From Jiella mangrovi (GTDB lineage: Bacteria > Pseudomonadota > Alphaproteobacteria > Rhizobiales > Rhizobiaceae): a stretch of DNA of 64,000 nucleotides. The notes under the pieces were generated by a model that did no database searches, was not told where the DNA came from, and saw only the letters and a list, made by a program, of their open reading frames with translations. The stretch spans positions 62,001 to 126,000 of the forward strand of contig NZ_JAGJCF010000014.1 of the NCBI RefSeq assembly GCF_017815135.1, read 5' to 3'. Shown in pieces: positions 26,288 to 35,911 of this stretch; position 1 is the first letter of the stretch; each line of letters opens with the position of its first letter. The position numbers and the translations under genes were made by a program.

Positions 26288-28473
26288 GCCGGCGAACGCG
26301 GCGCCGGGCTCGTCTGCGTCGGCCGTGATGTCCGTTCGCCCTCGCTCCGAGCGCCCTTCCTGCGGCCGTAAAGATGAAGGCCGATGACCGCGGCGGCCAC
26401 CGCAAAGCCGATCTCGTCGGTCAGGGGCAGGGCGGCGATCAGGGTGAAGGCCGCGGCGGCGGCGCCGAGCCGCTGCCACCATGGCATCGGCGCGACGAGA
26501 AAGCCGATGGCGGCGGACCCCCACAGGCCGATTGCGAGGCAGGCCTTGAAGACGATGTAGACGACGGCGGGGACGTAGCCGATTTCGGCTGCGAGCGGAC
26601 CGCCGTCCTGCAGCATCAGGGCCGGCGTGTAGACCGCCATGAAGGGAATGACGAAACCGGCCAGTGCGACCTTGATCGCCTCGAATGAAATCCTCAAGCC
26701 CGGCGCCTTGGCGATCGGCGCGGCGGCGAAACAGGCGAGCGCGACGGGGGGCGTCAGATCGGCGAGGATACCGAAATAGAAGACGAACATGTGGCTGACG
26801 ATCAGCGGCACGCCCAGCGCCAGAAGCGCCGGGCCGGCGATCGAGGAGGTGATGATGTAGTTCGGGATGGTCGGAATGCCCATGCCGAGGATCAGGCAGG
26901 TGATCATCGTCAGGACCAGCGACAGGAACAGCGAGGTGTCGCCGACCGAGACGATGAATTGACCGAAGGTGTTGGCGACGCCGGTCAGCGTCATCGTGCC
27001 GACGATGATGCCGACGATGGCGCAGGCGATGCCGACGGGAAGCGCCGTCTTGGCGCCGTCGGCGAGCGCATCGCGCACGGCGATCAGCGTCTCGCGGCCG
27101 CCCTTGAAGAACGCGCAGGCGGCGACGAGGATGACGAGCGCCACGAGGATCGGGAGCATGCCGTATTCGAAGAAGGCCGCCGCGGCAAAGCCGAGCAGGA
27201 CCCAGAACACGACGCGGACCGCCAGTCCCGGCATCTTCATCGCCAGCGGCGCGCCGAGAATGAGAAGGGCGGTGAGCGCAAGGCCGATCGTGCCGGCATA
27301 AAGCGGGGTGTAGCCGGCAAAGAGCAGCCAGACGAGGACGGCGAGCGGCAGGATCAGATACCAGCCGGTCTTCAGCGCGCCCCATGCGGAGGGCAGCTCT
27401 TCCTTCGCGAGCCCGAGAAGATTTCGTTTGCCGGCTTCCAGATGCACCATCCAGAACACGGAGGCGAAGTAGAGGACGGCCGGGATGACGGCGGCGGTCA
27501 CCACCTCGGCATAGGCGACGTCCAGCGTCTCGGCCATGATGAAGGCGACGGCGCCCATCACCGGCGGCATGATCTGCCCGCCCATGGAGGCGGTGGCCTC
27601 GACCCCGCCGGCGAACTCCGCCCGGTAGCCGAAGCGCTTCATCAGGGGAATGGTGAACTGGCCGGTGGTGACGACATTGGCGACGCCCGAGCCCGAGATC
27701 GTGCCCATCAGACCCGAAGAGAACACCGCGACCTTGGCCGCCCCGCCTCTGGCGCCGCCGACGAGGCCGAGCGCGACGTCGGTGAACAGCGTGATCATCC
27801 CGGCGCGTTCGAGGAACGAGCCGAACAGGATGAACAGGAAGATGTAGGAGGAGGAGACGTAGGTCGGAATGCCGTAAATGCCCTCGGTGCCGAAGGCCAT
27901 GTGGTCGATCACCTGAGAAAAGTCGTAGCCGCGGGTGACGAAGGGCGAGGGGAGGTATTCGCCGTAAAGGCAATAGCCGAGAAACAGTCCGGCGATGATC
28001 GGCAGGGCCGGCCCCATGATGCGCCAGGTGGCGACGAACAGGACGGCGAGGGCGACGACCCCGACGACGGTGTCGGCGAAAAGCGGCGAGCCGGCGCGGA
28101 AGATCAGCGCCTTGTATTCCCACCACTGGTAGAAGGCGACCGCCATGCCGAGAAGACCGAGCAGCCAGAACAGCGCCCGCGACGCCTTCGGCTCGTTCCT
28201 GAGCGCGGCGACGAGCGGCAGGCCGAGCAGGCACAGGAATCCGACATGGACGGCCCGCACGATCTGGCTCGGCAGATCCCACAGATGGGCGGCGGTGAGA
28301 AGCTGGAAGGTGGAAAAGGCGATCGCGATCAGAAAGAGGATGCGGCCTTCCATGGAGCTGGGGAAAGTCGAGGCAAGCGGATCGTGCAGCTCGGCCCGTT
28401 CCTCGTCCATGGCCATGTCGCCCGCCGGATCGTCGGGGTTTCGACCGCCTTGCCGCGTTGCCTGATCGTTCAT
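26284..28473 (-). CDS. TRAP transporter fused permease (DctQ-DctM fusion, TAXI type)
   Basis: The product is 729 residues from ATG 28473 (MNDQATRQGG). It is a polytopic inner-membrane protein in which the small DctQ-like part (about 40-190) is fused to the large DctM part. Signature stretches of the large subunit include GSGVANVVTTGQFTIPLMKRFGYR, ASMGGQIMPPVMGAVAF and GMGIPTIPNYIITS. Fused permeases of this length usually work with a TAXI-type periplasmic binding protein. That gene is not adjacent, but a TAXI protein is encoded at 35912-36862. DUF1850 follows with a four-base overlap. The substrate is unknown; dicarboxylates or amino acids are common for the class. Confidence 0.92.
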   Translation of the reverse strand: MNDQATRQGGRNPDDPAGDMAMDEERAELHDPLASTFPSSMEGRILFLIAIAFSTFQLLTAAHLWDLPSQIVRAVHVGFLCLLGLPLVAALRNEPKASRALFWLLGLLGMAVAFYQWWEYKALIFRAGSPLFADTVVGVVALAVLFVATWRIMGPALPIIAGLFLGYCLYGEYLPSPFVTRGYDFSQVIDHMAFGTEGIYGIPTYVSSSYIFLFILFGSFLERAGMITLFTDVALGLVGGARGGAAKVAVFSSGLMGTISGSGVANVVTTGQFTIPLMKRFGYRAEFAGGVEATASMGGQIMPPVMGAVAFIMAETLDVAYAEVVTAAVIPAVLYFASVFWMVHLEAGKRNLLGLAKEELPSAWGALKTGWYLILPLAVLVWLLFAGYTPLYAGTIGLALTALLILGAPLAMKMPGLAVRVVFWVLLGFAAAAFFEYGMLPILVALVILVAACAFFKGGRETLIAVRDALADGAKTALPVGIACAIVGIIVGTMTLTGVANTFGQFIVSVGDTSLFLSLVLTMITCLILGMGIPTIPNYIITSSIAGPALLALGVPLIVSHMFVFYFGILADLTPPVALACFAAAPIAKAPGLRISFEAIKVALAGFVIPFMAVYTPALMLQDGGPLAAEIGYVPAVVYIVFKACLAIGLWGSAAIGFLVAPMPWWQRLGAAAAAFTLIAALPLTDEIGFAVAAAVIGLHLYGRRKGARSEGERTSRPTQTSPAPRSPA

Positions 28474-28799
28474 ACGGGGCCGACCCCTCCCAAGGTGCGC
28501 GTGGAGAAGGACACTAGCCGGAGCCTTGGTGAAGGGCAATTGCCCCGCGTCATTGCCGATCCGCGCGGCCGATCCCGGCCTCGCGACGGCGATGCGGCGA
28601 CACGTTCGGCAGGGCGTTTCCAGGCGTTACTCGCCCCTGCGGTCGCGGCTGACGGCGTTCCGGCATCGTCTGCGGTCTCTCCGCGCCACTGCCGGGAAGC
28701 ACAATTTCGGCGTGGTTGCCACGCGTCGAGGTTTGGGATCATGGTAGGGGCTCGCGGAAGGGTCGGGACGCGACCCGTCGAGGGGAAAAGCGAGGCTAG
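28474..28799. other. Divergent intergenic region (TRAP permease / universal stress protein)
   Basis: About 325 bases. A small inverted repeat, GCGTGG-TTG-CCACGC, lies at 28710-28724, ahead of the stress-protein gene, whose GAGG ribosome-binding site is five bases before its ATG. No other recognisable element. Confidence 0.35.
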
Positions 28800-29684
28800 A
28801 TGAAAGCGATCCTGGTGCCGGCGGAAACTCATGCCGACAGCGAACATGCCCTGAGGATGGCCGCCGAGGTGGCGCGCCGGTTTTCGGGCCGTATCGAGAC
28901 ATTCGCCCTGCAGATGCCGCCCCTTGTCAATCTCACCTGGGACCCGGCGGGCGTTGCCATCATGAATGGCGCCGATCTCGACCATCGCCGCATTCGCGAC
29001 GACGCAAGGCAACTCGTCGCCCGGCTGATGTCGGAGGAGGATGTGGCGCTGGAGCCGGCGCCGGCCGAGGCGGGCGCTGCGCCGTCCTCCGATTTCGAAG
29101 CGAGTGCGGCGTCGTCGGGCAGGGCGTCCTGGGCCTGGAACGACAAGCAGATGGCCGGCGACGGATTTCTCGGCGCCTATGGCCGGGCCTTCGATCTGAC
29201 GGTCGTCTGCCGGCCGAGACCCGAAGGCGCTTCCATCACGACGCTCGAATCCGCCCTGTTCGAAAGCGGTGGCCCGATCCTGATCGCGCCGCCGCATCCG
29301 GTCGAGAAGGGCTTCGGCGAGACCATCGTCGTCGCCTGGAACGGCTCGAGCGAGACCGCCCGCACGATTGCCTTCGCCCGGCCGTTGCTGAGGGCCGCCA
29401 AACGGGTGATCGTGCTGGCCGACGATGGCGGCCTCGGCGATCAGCCGTCGGGCGCGCTGGTCCAGCGCCGCCTCGCCCTCAGCGGCGTGCCGGTCGATCT
29501 GAAGCTGATCGCATCCGGCGGCATCCGCTCCGGCGACGCCATCCTGGCGGAAGCTGCGGCGCTCGGTTGCGATCTCCTGCTCAAGGGCGCCTATACCCAG
29601 AGTCGCCTCCGGCAGATGATCTTTGGCGGGGCGACCAGCCAGATCCTGGCGAAAGCCGAGATCCCGGTCTTCATGGCGCATTGA
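28800..29684 (+). CDS. Universal stress protein (tandem UspA-type)
   Basis: The product has 294 residues. The N-terminal half starts MKAILVPAETHADSEHALRMAAEVARRF and keeps only a loose UspA pattern. An Ala/Ser-rich linker (about 85-105) follows. The C-terminal half has the classical order: strand ETIVVAWNGSSETARTIAFA, then the nucleotide-binding loop KGAYTQSRLRQMIFGGATSQILAKAEIPVFMAH, equivalent to G-x2-G-x9-G-S/T. It is therefore likely an ATP-binding cytosolic stress protein. It stands alone, followed by a repeat element. Confidence 0.88.
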   Translation: MKAILVPAETHADSEHALRMAAEVARRFSGRIETFALQMPPLVNLTWDPAGVAIMNGADLDHRRIRDDARQLVARLMSEEDVALEPAPAEAGAAPSSDFEASAASSGRASWAWNDKQMAGDGFLGAYGRAFDLTVVCRPRPEGASITTLESALFESGGPILIAPPHPVEKGFGETIVVAWNGSSETARTIAFARPLLRAAKRVIVLADDGGLGDQPSGALVQRRLALSGVPVDLKLIASGGIRSGDAILAEAAALGCDLLLKGAYTQSRLRQMIFGGATSQILAKAEIPVFMAH

Positions 29685-29821
29685 GCCGGATGCGAGCCGG
29701 ATGCCGCTCGACGCGGACGGCGAGGCGTGCGGCATCGGCCCGAAAACCGGCATCGATTTTCTGAAAAGCACGGTCTGGAGATTCGGACACTCAGAGCGTC
29801 CTTTCTGCGTCCAATCATGGT

Positions 29822-30060
29822 GCACCACACGACGCCCGAGCGCCGGCCACGGCTTGATCGGGAAGGCGCACGCTTCGAAGCTTCGTCATTCTCGGGCCCC
29901 GTCCCGAGAATCAAGAAAATCCCAATGAAACAAATACTTAACTGACGAACTGGATGCTCGGGACGGGGCCCGAGCATGACGAGTGCGATGAAACCGAGCG
30001 CCTGATCTCGAAGTGCCGGGCCCTCGATATGCGCCGCTCGACGAGACTGTCGTGCCCGTT
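29822..30060 (+). repeat. Long composite repeat, copy A1 (double hairpin plus conserved flanks)
   Basis: The core comprises two hairpins: ATTCTCGGG-CCCCGT-CCCGAGAAT (about 29888-29911) and ATGCTCGGG-ACGGGG-CCCGAGCAT (about 29954-29977). The flanks CCACGGCTTGATCGGGAAGGCG on the left and CGATATGCGCCGCTCGACGA on the right recur around the cores at 38360-38600 and, inverted, 53507-53740. No coding potential is seen. It separates the stress protein and transglutaminase genes. Confidence 0.75.
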
Positions 30061-30064
30061 GGGT

Positions 30065-30091
30065 CCTTCAGGGCGCAGGGCGCTCTGAAGG
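30065..30091. terminator. Hairpin CCTTCAGGGCGC/GCGCTCTGAAGG, possible terminator
   Basis: A 12-base stem with one mismatch and a 3-base loop lies between convergent genes. There is no T run, so termination is only suggested. A related CAGGGCGCAGGGCGCTCTG string occurs at about 2492-2510 between two other convergent genes. Confidence 0.35.
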
Positions 30092-30101
30092 CGGACTGGG
30101 C

Positions 30102-30980
30102 TCATCCGATCGGAATGACGTCGACGAAATGGTCGGTCTTCTGCGGGCCGGCCGTCACGAAGGAGCCGGCGATCGGCAGGGCGTCGGAATAGTCCCGGCC
30201 GACGGCGACGACGATGTGATCGTCGCCGGCCACGATGCCGTTGGTCGGATCGAAGCCCACCCAGCCGGCGTCGTCGCCGAGCCAGACGTCGACCCAGGCA
30301 TGCATGGCGTCGGCGCCTTCGAGGCGCGGCTGGCCTTTCGGCGGTTCGGTGCGCAGAAATCCACTGACATAGCGGGCCGGTATGCCGTTGCCTCGCAGCC
30401 CCGCGATCATCACATGGGAAAAATCCTGACAGACCCCGCGCTTTTGCGCGAAAGCCTCGGCGACGCTGGTGCCGACGCTGGTCGCGGCGGGATCATAGGC
30501 GAACTCCTCGCGGATGCGCTTCGTCAGCGCCATCACGGCAAGGCCTGCCGGCCGAGCGTCTTCGACCAGAGTTTCGGCGACATAGGCGGTGAGGTCGGCA
30601 AAAGGCGCGATCCGGCGCGAGGGGCCGAGATGGTGCAGCGGCGAGGCGCCGTTTGCCGAGCGCGTGGCAAGGGCATCGCTGGCGAGTGTCTCGATGTCCG
30701 GTGTCGTCTCGAGCCGGGGCCGGGCCCGCTGTACGGCCACCACCGCCTCCATCACCACGCAGAGCTCGGTCTGCGGCACGAAGAAGGCGATCGTATCGAC
30801 GTCGTTGCCGAAGAAATCCCCATCGCGCTGATGTTCGCCCGCTCGGGGCTCGATCACGACCCTGACGTTTCGCGCGGTCTGCGCGGCGTCGCTCACCGGG
30901 CGCACGCGCAGGAGATGGCGGGCGTCGATGACGGCGGAGCGATATTCGTAGACGATCTTCAGGCGGATGTCGTATTTCAT
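30102..30980 (-). CDS. Transglutaminase-like (papain-fold) family protein
   Basis: The product is 292 residues from ATG 30980 (MKYDIRLKIVYEY), overlapping the upstream stop by four bases. The N-terminal bacterial transglutaminase-like domain is followed by the catalytic core with Cys in KRGVCQDFSHVMIAGLRGNGIPARYVSGF, His in DAMHAWVDVWLGDDAGWVGFDPTN and the following Asp. It is probably a cytosolic peptidase or amidase-like enzyme. Family knowledge links it to the ATP-grasp/alpha-E protein encoded immediately upstream as part of a putative peptide-synthesis or modification set. Confidence 0.87.
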   Translation of the reverse strand: MKYDIRLKIVYEYRSAVIDARHLLRVRPVSDAAQTARNVRVVIEPRAGEHQRDGDFFGNDVDTIAFFVPQTELCVVMEAVVAVQRARPRLETTPDIETLASDALATRSANGASPLHHLGPSRRIAPFADLTAYVAETLVEDARPAGLAVMALTKRIREEFAYDPAATSVGTSVAEAFAQKRGVCQDFSHVMIAGLRGNGIPARYVSGFLRTEPPKGQPRLEGADAMHAWVDVWLGDDAGWVGFDPTNGIVAGDDHIVVAVGRDYSDALPIAGSFVTAGPQKTDHFVDVIPIG

Positions 30981-33394
30981 TCCGGCCCCCCGCTCCATTC
31001 GGCCGCCGCCCGCGGGCTCGACAACAGATAGCGCTGGGTGATGAGGTCGGAGATCAGCGCGAGATCATCGACAACCCTGTCGAGGAAAGCGGTGTCCACC
31101 TCCGTGCCGTCGGCGGTCTGCAGCCGCACCTTGAGCCTTGCCAGACGGCGCTGCAGAAGATCCGGCGATTGGCCGAGATGGACGCCCGGAAGCGACGAGA
31201 TGACATCCGCCAGGAGATTGACCTGAAAGGCGAGGGAGCGCGGATTGAGCGGATCGAGCACGGCAAGATCGACCACCGTCTCCTCGGACAGATCGACGGA
31301 ATAGCGCCGACGATAGGTGACGGAGGAATCGGTGAAGGCCAATAGCGCCTCCAGGGCGCCGGCCGGCGGCTCGTCGGCGAGAAGGGAGGAGACCACCATC
31401 GCCGTCGCCTGGCCGCGTTCGAGCGCCCGGCCGCACTGCATGAAGCGCCAGCCGGTGAACTGATACATGTTCTCGTGGGCAAGGCCGGCAAAGCCCGACA
31501 TGTGGGTGAGGACGGCGCTGGTCAGGGCGACGACGTCCTCGTCCTCTTCGGCGAGTGCGTCGAGGATCAGCGCGACGACGTCGTTGAGCGTGCGCCAGGC
31601 GTCGGGCGAGAAGCGCTCGCGGATGCGCGAGGCGGTGCCCGCCGCCTGCCTAGCCAGGGCAAGGAGGCCGCGCTGCGGCTTGCCGCCCTCGGTCTCGACG
31701 CCGCAATCTGAAAGGATGAGGGCGACGCGCGCCTCGAGCTCGCCCTCGCTCCAGCCCTCGCCGGCGCGGGCGGCATGAAGCCGCAACAGCCGCGCCGCCG
31801 TCTCGCAGCGTTCGGCATAGCGACCGAGCCAGAAGAGATTGTCGGCGGCACGGGCCGGAAGCGCCCCCGGCAGCCGCCGCGAGAAGCGATCGCCCTTCGC
31901 CCCGAGCAGGGTCACCGGCTTTGCGGCAGGCGCGGGCGAGGGGATCCACACGTCGATAGAGCCGCCGCCGCGCTGCATCGAGATCACCCGCGCGTCGCGG
32001 GAGTCGGCCACCCGCGCAAAGCCGCCGGGCATGACGTGCCAGCCCTCCTCGTCGCGCATCAGGAAGGCGCGCAGCGTGACCGGGCGCGGCTCCAGCCGGC
32101 CGTCCTTGCCGAAGACCGGCGTCGTCGAGAGCGCGGCGATCTCCTGCCCGACGAGGGTGACGCCCTCGCGGGTCGAAGCCGGCACGGCCATCGACGCCTC
32201 CCCCTGCCGCGTGGCGGTTTCGCCCATCACCGGGAAAGGCGGGGCGCCGGGAAAGGCCGGGCCGAGCTGCAGCCGGGCGGCGTTTTCGGCGACGAAGCGG
32301 CGGATCTTCTCCTGGCCACACCACCAGGTGGCGATCGTCGGAAGTTTCAGCTCTTCGCCGATGAGCGCCTCGGCCAGCGGCTTTTGAAACGCCAGAAGCG
32401 CCGGGGTTTCGAGAATGCCCGAGCCGAGCGCGTTGACGACGGCGAGCGCCCCGGAGCGCACGGCACGGCAAAGGCCGGGTGTGCCGATCCGCGAGCCGCC
32501 GAAAAGCTCCAGCGGATCGCAGAAATCGGCATCGAGCCTTCGCCACAACACGCTGATCGGCTGGAAGCCGTCGACGGTCCTGACCTCGGCACGGTCGCCA
32601 TGGACGACGAGGTCGCCGCCTTCGAGGAGGAGGAGGCCGAGATAGCGGGCGAGATAGGCGTGTTCGTAATAGGTCTCGTTGTGAGGGCCGGGCGTCAAAA
32701 GGCCGATGCGGGAGCGTTCAGGCCCACCGAGCGCGAACAGCATCTCGCGGAACCGGCGAAAGAAGCCGGCGAGGCGCTCGACATTGAGGGCTCTCGTGAT
32801 GTCGGGAAAGGCCTTGGAGGTCGCGACCCGGTTTTCCAGCGCGAAGCCGGCGCCAGACGGCGCCTGCGTGCGGTCGCCCAGCACCCACCAGCGGCCGTCC
32901 GGACCTCTGCCGAGATCGATGGCGATGAAGGACAGGAGCGGCGCGCTGCCGTTCGCCTGGCCGGCCAGAGGCCGCAGGAATTCCGGGTTCCGGCCGATGA
33001 GGATGCCGGGCAGGGTGCCCTCGGCGACCATTCGCCCTTCGCCGTAGATATCGGCCAGAAGCGCTTCGAGGAAACGCGCCCGCTGGACGAGGCCGGCGGA
33101 CAGCGCCTGCCATTCGGCGCGGTCGATGACCAGCGCCGGATGGCCGAGCGGCCATTCGTGGCTCTGCTCGGCTCCCTCGCCATAGACCTGATGGAAGACG
33201 CCGGCTTCGGAGAGATATTGCCGCGACGAGGCAAAGCGCCGGTCGAGTTCACCTTCCGTCATCGCCGAGAGTTTTGCCATCAGCGGTTCATAATGCGGCC
33301 GCAAGACGCCCTCCGGCGCGATCATCTCGTCGCGGCCCTTGGCGGCCAGGCTGGCATAGTGGCGAAGAAGATCGGGTTCGGGAGGCACGGGCAT
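30977..33394 (-). CDS. Circularly permuted ATP-grasp type 2 / alpha-E fusion protein
   Basis: The product has 805 residues. The N-terminal 470 residues form the circularly permuted ATP-grasp domain (former DUF404/DUF407), with GVFHQVYGEG, WWVLGDRTQAPSGAGFALENR, LLTPGPHNETYYEHAYLAR and NALGSGILETPALLAF. The C-terminal part (about 480-800) is the all-helical alpha-E domain, starting NLFWLGRYAERCETAARLLR and including MYQFTGWRFMQCGRALERG. In many bacteria the two domains are separate genes, and here they are fused. An ATP-dependent amide-ligase activity is predicted by family. It overlaps the transglutaminase-like gene. Confidence 0.9.
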   Translation of the reverse strand: MPVPPEPDLLRHYASLAAKGRDEMIAPEGVLRPHYEPLMAKLSAMTEGELDRRFASSRQYLSEAGVFHQVYGEGAEQSHEWPLGHPALVIDRAEWQALSAGLVQRARFLEALLADIYGEGRMVAEGTLPGILIGRNPEFLRPLAGQANGSAPLLSFIAIDLGRGPDGRWWVLGDRTQAPSGAGFALENRVATSKAFPDITRALNVERLAGFFRRFREMLFALGGPERSRIGLLTPGPHNETYYEHAYLARYLGLLLLEGGDLVVHGDRAEVRTVDGFQPISVLWRRLDADFCDPLELFGGSRIGTPGLCRAVRSGALAVVNALGSGILETPALLAFQKPLAEALIGEELKLPTIATWWCGQEKIRRFVAENAARLQLGPAFPGAPPFPVMGETATRQGEASMAVPASTREGVTLVGQEIAALSTTPVFGKDGRLEPRPVTLRAFLMRDEEGWHVMPGGFARVADSRDARVISMQRGGGSIDVWIPSPAPAAKPVTLLGAKGDRFSRRLPGALPARAADNLFWLGRYAERCETAARLLRLHAARAGEGWSEGELEARVALILSDCGVETEGGKPQRGLLALARQAAGTASRIRERFSPDAWRTLNDVVALILDALAEEDEDVVALTSAVLTHMSGFAGLAHENMYQFTGWRFMQCGRALERGQATAMVVSSLLADEPPAGALEALLAFTDSSVTYRRRYSVDLSEETVVDLAVLDPLNPRSLAFQVNLLADVISSLPGVHLGQSPDLLQRRLARLKVRLQTADGTEVDTAFLDRVVDDLALISDLITQRYLLSSPRAAAEWSGGPE

Positions 33395-33693
33395 CCAGAT
33401 CTGTGGCGTGGATCGGACCCGCTATAGCACCTTTCCGCCCGTCCTGGCTCTCGGCATCGGCATTTCATGCTTCATGGCGGAGCGCGCTCGATTGCCGGGT
33501 CGTTCGCGAGGTTGTCGCTTCGTTCGACGTCGCGGCTGCCTCGCCGGCACCGAACTCGCTCGAAAACAAATATTCGCCTTCTGGTTGCTTCGGCAAATTC
33601 GTTCGAGTGAGGAGTTGCTTGTATTTGAAAGGGTTGCGCGACGATGTGGGCTGTCATCGCACTGCAAAGACCTTGGAATAATTCTATTCAGTA
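33395..33693. other. Non-coding stretch upstream of the PhoX-like gene
   Basis: About 300 bases falling gradually in GC towards the right. Open frames here lack ribosome-binding sites and known similarity. Nothing else recognised. Confidence 0.35.
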
Positions 33694-33723
33694 TTGTCAT
33701 TCGACATTACGAATCCGTAATAA
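33694..33723 (+). promoter_or_regulatory. Candidate sigma-70-type promoter of the PhoX-like gene, with inverted repeat
   Basis: TTGTCA (33694-33699) and TAATAA (33718-33723) are 18 bases apart in an AT-rich island about 20 bases upstream of the ATG at 33745. TTACG-AATC-CGTAA (33707-33720) is a perfect inverted repeat between and over the -10. GTCAT occurs once, but a full Pho box (two CTGTCAT repeats) is not present. Confidence 0.4.
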
Positions 33724-33744
33724 TCATTCGAAGGAATGACCTCC

Positions 33745-35688
33745 ATGAATGAGAATTTCGCGCTTTCGCGTCGCAGCACCCTGAAAGTCCTCGGCGGTGC
33801 TTTCGTCGCTCTGCCGATCGCCCGTCTCGCCCATGCCGAAGGAACGGCGACCCATGAGGCCGCCGCCGGCATGCCCGGCACGGCATCGTTCGAGGGCATG
33901 AGCGCGCCGGGCCTCGCCGATCCCGACGCCATGGCCCGCGTGTCGGTCGGCTCGAAGCTCAGCCTCGAGGGCCCGGACAAGGCGAAGAAGATCTCCGACC
34001 TCTCCTACCACGCCTTCTTCCAGACCGGCGACGAGGTGCCCGACCTCGATGGCAAGCCCACCATTGCCGGCGGCTATTTCGACATTCACGGCCAGCCGAT
34101 CATGGACCTGTCGGACCCGGCCGAGAAGCGCCAGTTCTTCTCCGACTGTCCGGACGGCATGGCCCTGCTCCAGCCGATCGAGGGCGTCGACAAGGCGGCG
34201 CTCGGCGTCAAGGGCAATCCGGTCTTCGCCGTCGTGCAGTTCGAATATACCAGCCGGGACCTCGCCAAGGACGACATGTATGGCCGTCTGCCCTCGCCGA
34301 TCGCCGTCCTGACCCTCGATCAGGATCCCGACACCGGCCATCTGGAACTCGTGCGCTACGCCAATGTCGATACCGCCGGCGCCCACGGCCTGTGGATCAC
34401 CTGCGGCGCCAGCCGTTCGCCCTGGAACACCCATCTGTCCAGCGAGGAATACCCGACCGACGCCTTTTCGGCCGATTCCGACGAGACGTTCCTCGCCTAT
34501 ATCACGAACCTCTACGGCGATGCCGAGGCGGTGAAGGACCCGGCCAAGGCCAATCCCTATCTCTACAACCACATCCCCGAGGTGCGGGTGAATGCCGACG
34601 GCAGCGGCACCATCACCAAGCATTTCTGCGTCGGCCGGATCTCGCACGAACTCATCCAGGTCTGCCCCGATGCGCGCACCGTGCTGATGGGCGACGACAT
34701 GACCAATGGCGGCGCCTTCATGTTCGTCGCCGACAGGCCGGAGGATCTGTCCGCCGGCTCGCTCTACGTCGCCAAATGGCACCAGACCTCCGGCAAGGGC
34801 CCGGGCGCGGGCGATCTGACCTGGATCAAGCTCGGCCACGCCACCAGCGACGAGATCGAGACCCTCGCCAAGACGCTGAAGCCGACCGACATCATGGACG
34901 TCGCCTATGAGGATCCCTCCGACGACAGCTTCGCCAAGATCGCCTATGGCGGCAAGGACAACTGGGTGCGTCTGAAGCCGGGCATGGAGAAGGCCGCGGC
35001 CTTCCTCGAGACCCACCGCTATGCCGCGCTGAAGGGCGCGAGCCTCGGCTTCACCAAATGGGAAGGCACGACGGTCAACGCCGCCGACAAGATCGGCTAT
35101 GTGGCGATGAGCTACATCAAGGGTCCGATGATCGACGGCAGCAGCGACATCAAGGTCGAGGGTCCGCTGGCCGGCTCCGTCTATGCGCTGACCCTGACGG
35201 ACGGCCAGAAAGACGAGGGCGGCGAGGCGATCGACAGCGAATGGGTGCCGGTGCACATGGCCGGCATTGCCGAAGTGACCGGCGAGGATCTCGCCGAGCC
35301 CGACGCCCTCGGCAATCTCGCCAATCCGGACAAGGTCGCCAATCCCGACAACATCAAGTTCTCGGAAGACATGCGCACCCTGTTCATCGGCGAGGATTCA
35401 GGCCTCCACGTCAACAACTTCCTGTGGGCCTACAATGTCGACGACAAGACCTGCAAGCGTGTGCTCTCGACCCCCTCGGGCGCGGAATCGACGGGTCTCC
35501 AGTCCGTCGACAACGTCAATGGCTGGACCTACATCATGAGCAACTTCCAGCATCCCGGCGACTGGGAGAGCCCGCTCCACGACAAGGTCAAGGACGTGCT
35601 CGAGCCGTTGATCGACAAGAACTTCAAGAACCGCTACGCGGCCCAGGTCGGCTATATCGCCGGCATGCCGCAGGCGCGCAGCGCCTGA
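33745..35688 (+). CDS. phoX: PhoX/DUF839-family alkaline phosphatase-like protein, Tat-exported
   Basis: The product is 647 residues from ATG 33745, which has AAGGA nine bases upstream; the ATG at 33736 directly abuts that site. The N-terminus SRRSTLKVLGGAFVALPIARLAHAE is a twin-arginine signal ending at an AHA-type cleavage site. PhoX motifs are SRSPWNTHLSSEEY, where a Glu is a metal ligand in the family, and PDNIKFSEDMRTLFIGEDSG. PhoX enzymes are periplasmic Ca/Fe-dependent phosphatases induced by phosphate limitation. The family is broad, so phosphatase activity is likely but not certain. Monocistronic, followed by two terminators. Confidence 0.82.
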   Translation: MNENFALSRRSTLKVLGGAFVALPIARLAHAEGTATHEAAAGMPGTASFEGMSAPGLADPDAMARVSVGSKLSLEGPDKAKKISDLSYHAFFQTGDEVPDLDGKPTIAGGYFDIHGQPIMDLSDPAEKRQFFSDCPDGMALLQPIEGVDKAALGVKGNPVFAVVQFEYTSRDLAKDDMYGRLPSPIAVLTLDQDPDTGHLELVRYANVDTAGAHGLWITCGASRSPWNTHLSSEEYPTDAFSADSDETFLAYITNLYGDAEAVKDPAKANPYLYNHIPEVRVNADGSGTITKHFCVGRISHELIQVCPDARTVLMGDDMTNGGAFMFVADRPEDLSAGSLYVAKWHQTSGKGPGAGDLTWIKLGHATSDEIETLAKTLKPTDIMDVAYEDPSDDSFAKIAYGGKDNWVRLKPGMEKAAAFLETHRYAALKGASLGFTKWEGTTVNAADKIGYVAMSYIKGPMIDGSSDIKVEGPLAGSVYALTLTDGQKDEGGEAIDSEWVPVHMAGIAEVTGEDLAEPDALGNLANPDKVANPDNIKFSEDMRTLFIGEDSGLHVNNFLWAYNVDDKTCKRVLSTPSGAESTGLQSVDNVNGWTYIMSNFQHPGDWESPLHDKVKDVLEPLIDKNFKNRYAAQVGYIAGMPQARSA

Positions 35689-35753
35689 GGCCAGCGACGC
35701 CGGTTTTCGGCCTGCGCCGACGGTTGCAGGCTCGATCACCGCAAAGGCTTCAC

Positions 35754-35795
35754 GCCGGCGCCCCGAGAAACGTTCTTTCGGGGGCGCCGGTTTTC
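35754..35795 (+). terminator. Rho-independent terminator of the PhoX-like gene
   Basis: CCGGCGCCCC pairs with GGGGGCGCCGG around a loop of about 15 bases and is followed by TTTT. Confidence 0.75.
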
Positions 35796-35840
35796 ACCCG
35801 TCTTATGCAGGATCATTGGTCGGCGTTTTCCGAAGTCCGA

Positions 35841-35875
35841 GGGCCGGAGCTGATGGCGCCGGCCCGCTCTTTTTT
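35841..35875 (+). terminator. Second, tandem rho-independent terminator
   Basis: GGGCCGG pairs with CCGGCCC over an 11-base loop, followed by GCTCTTTTTT. A further perfect hairpin GCGCGGGG-CGAT-CCCCGCGC (35885-35904) lies just before the convergent TAXI stop. Confidence 0.65.
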
Positions 35876-35911
35876 GCAGAGACGGCGCGGGGCGATCCCC
35901 GCGCGATCGAG

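Noticed and set aside
33680-33720. Pho box upstream of the PhoX-like gene
   Set aside because: Only one GTCAT-like half is present, with no second CTGTCAT at 11-base spacing.
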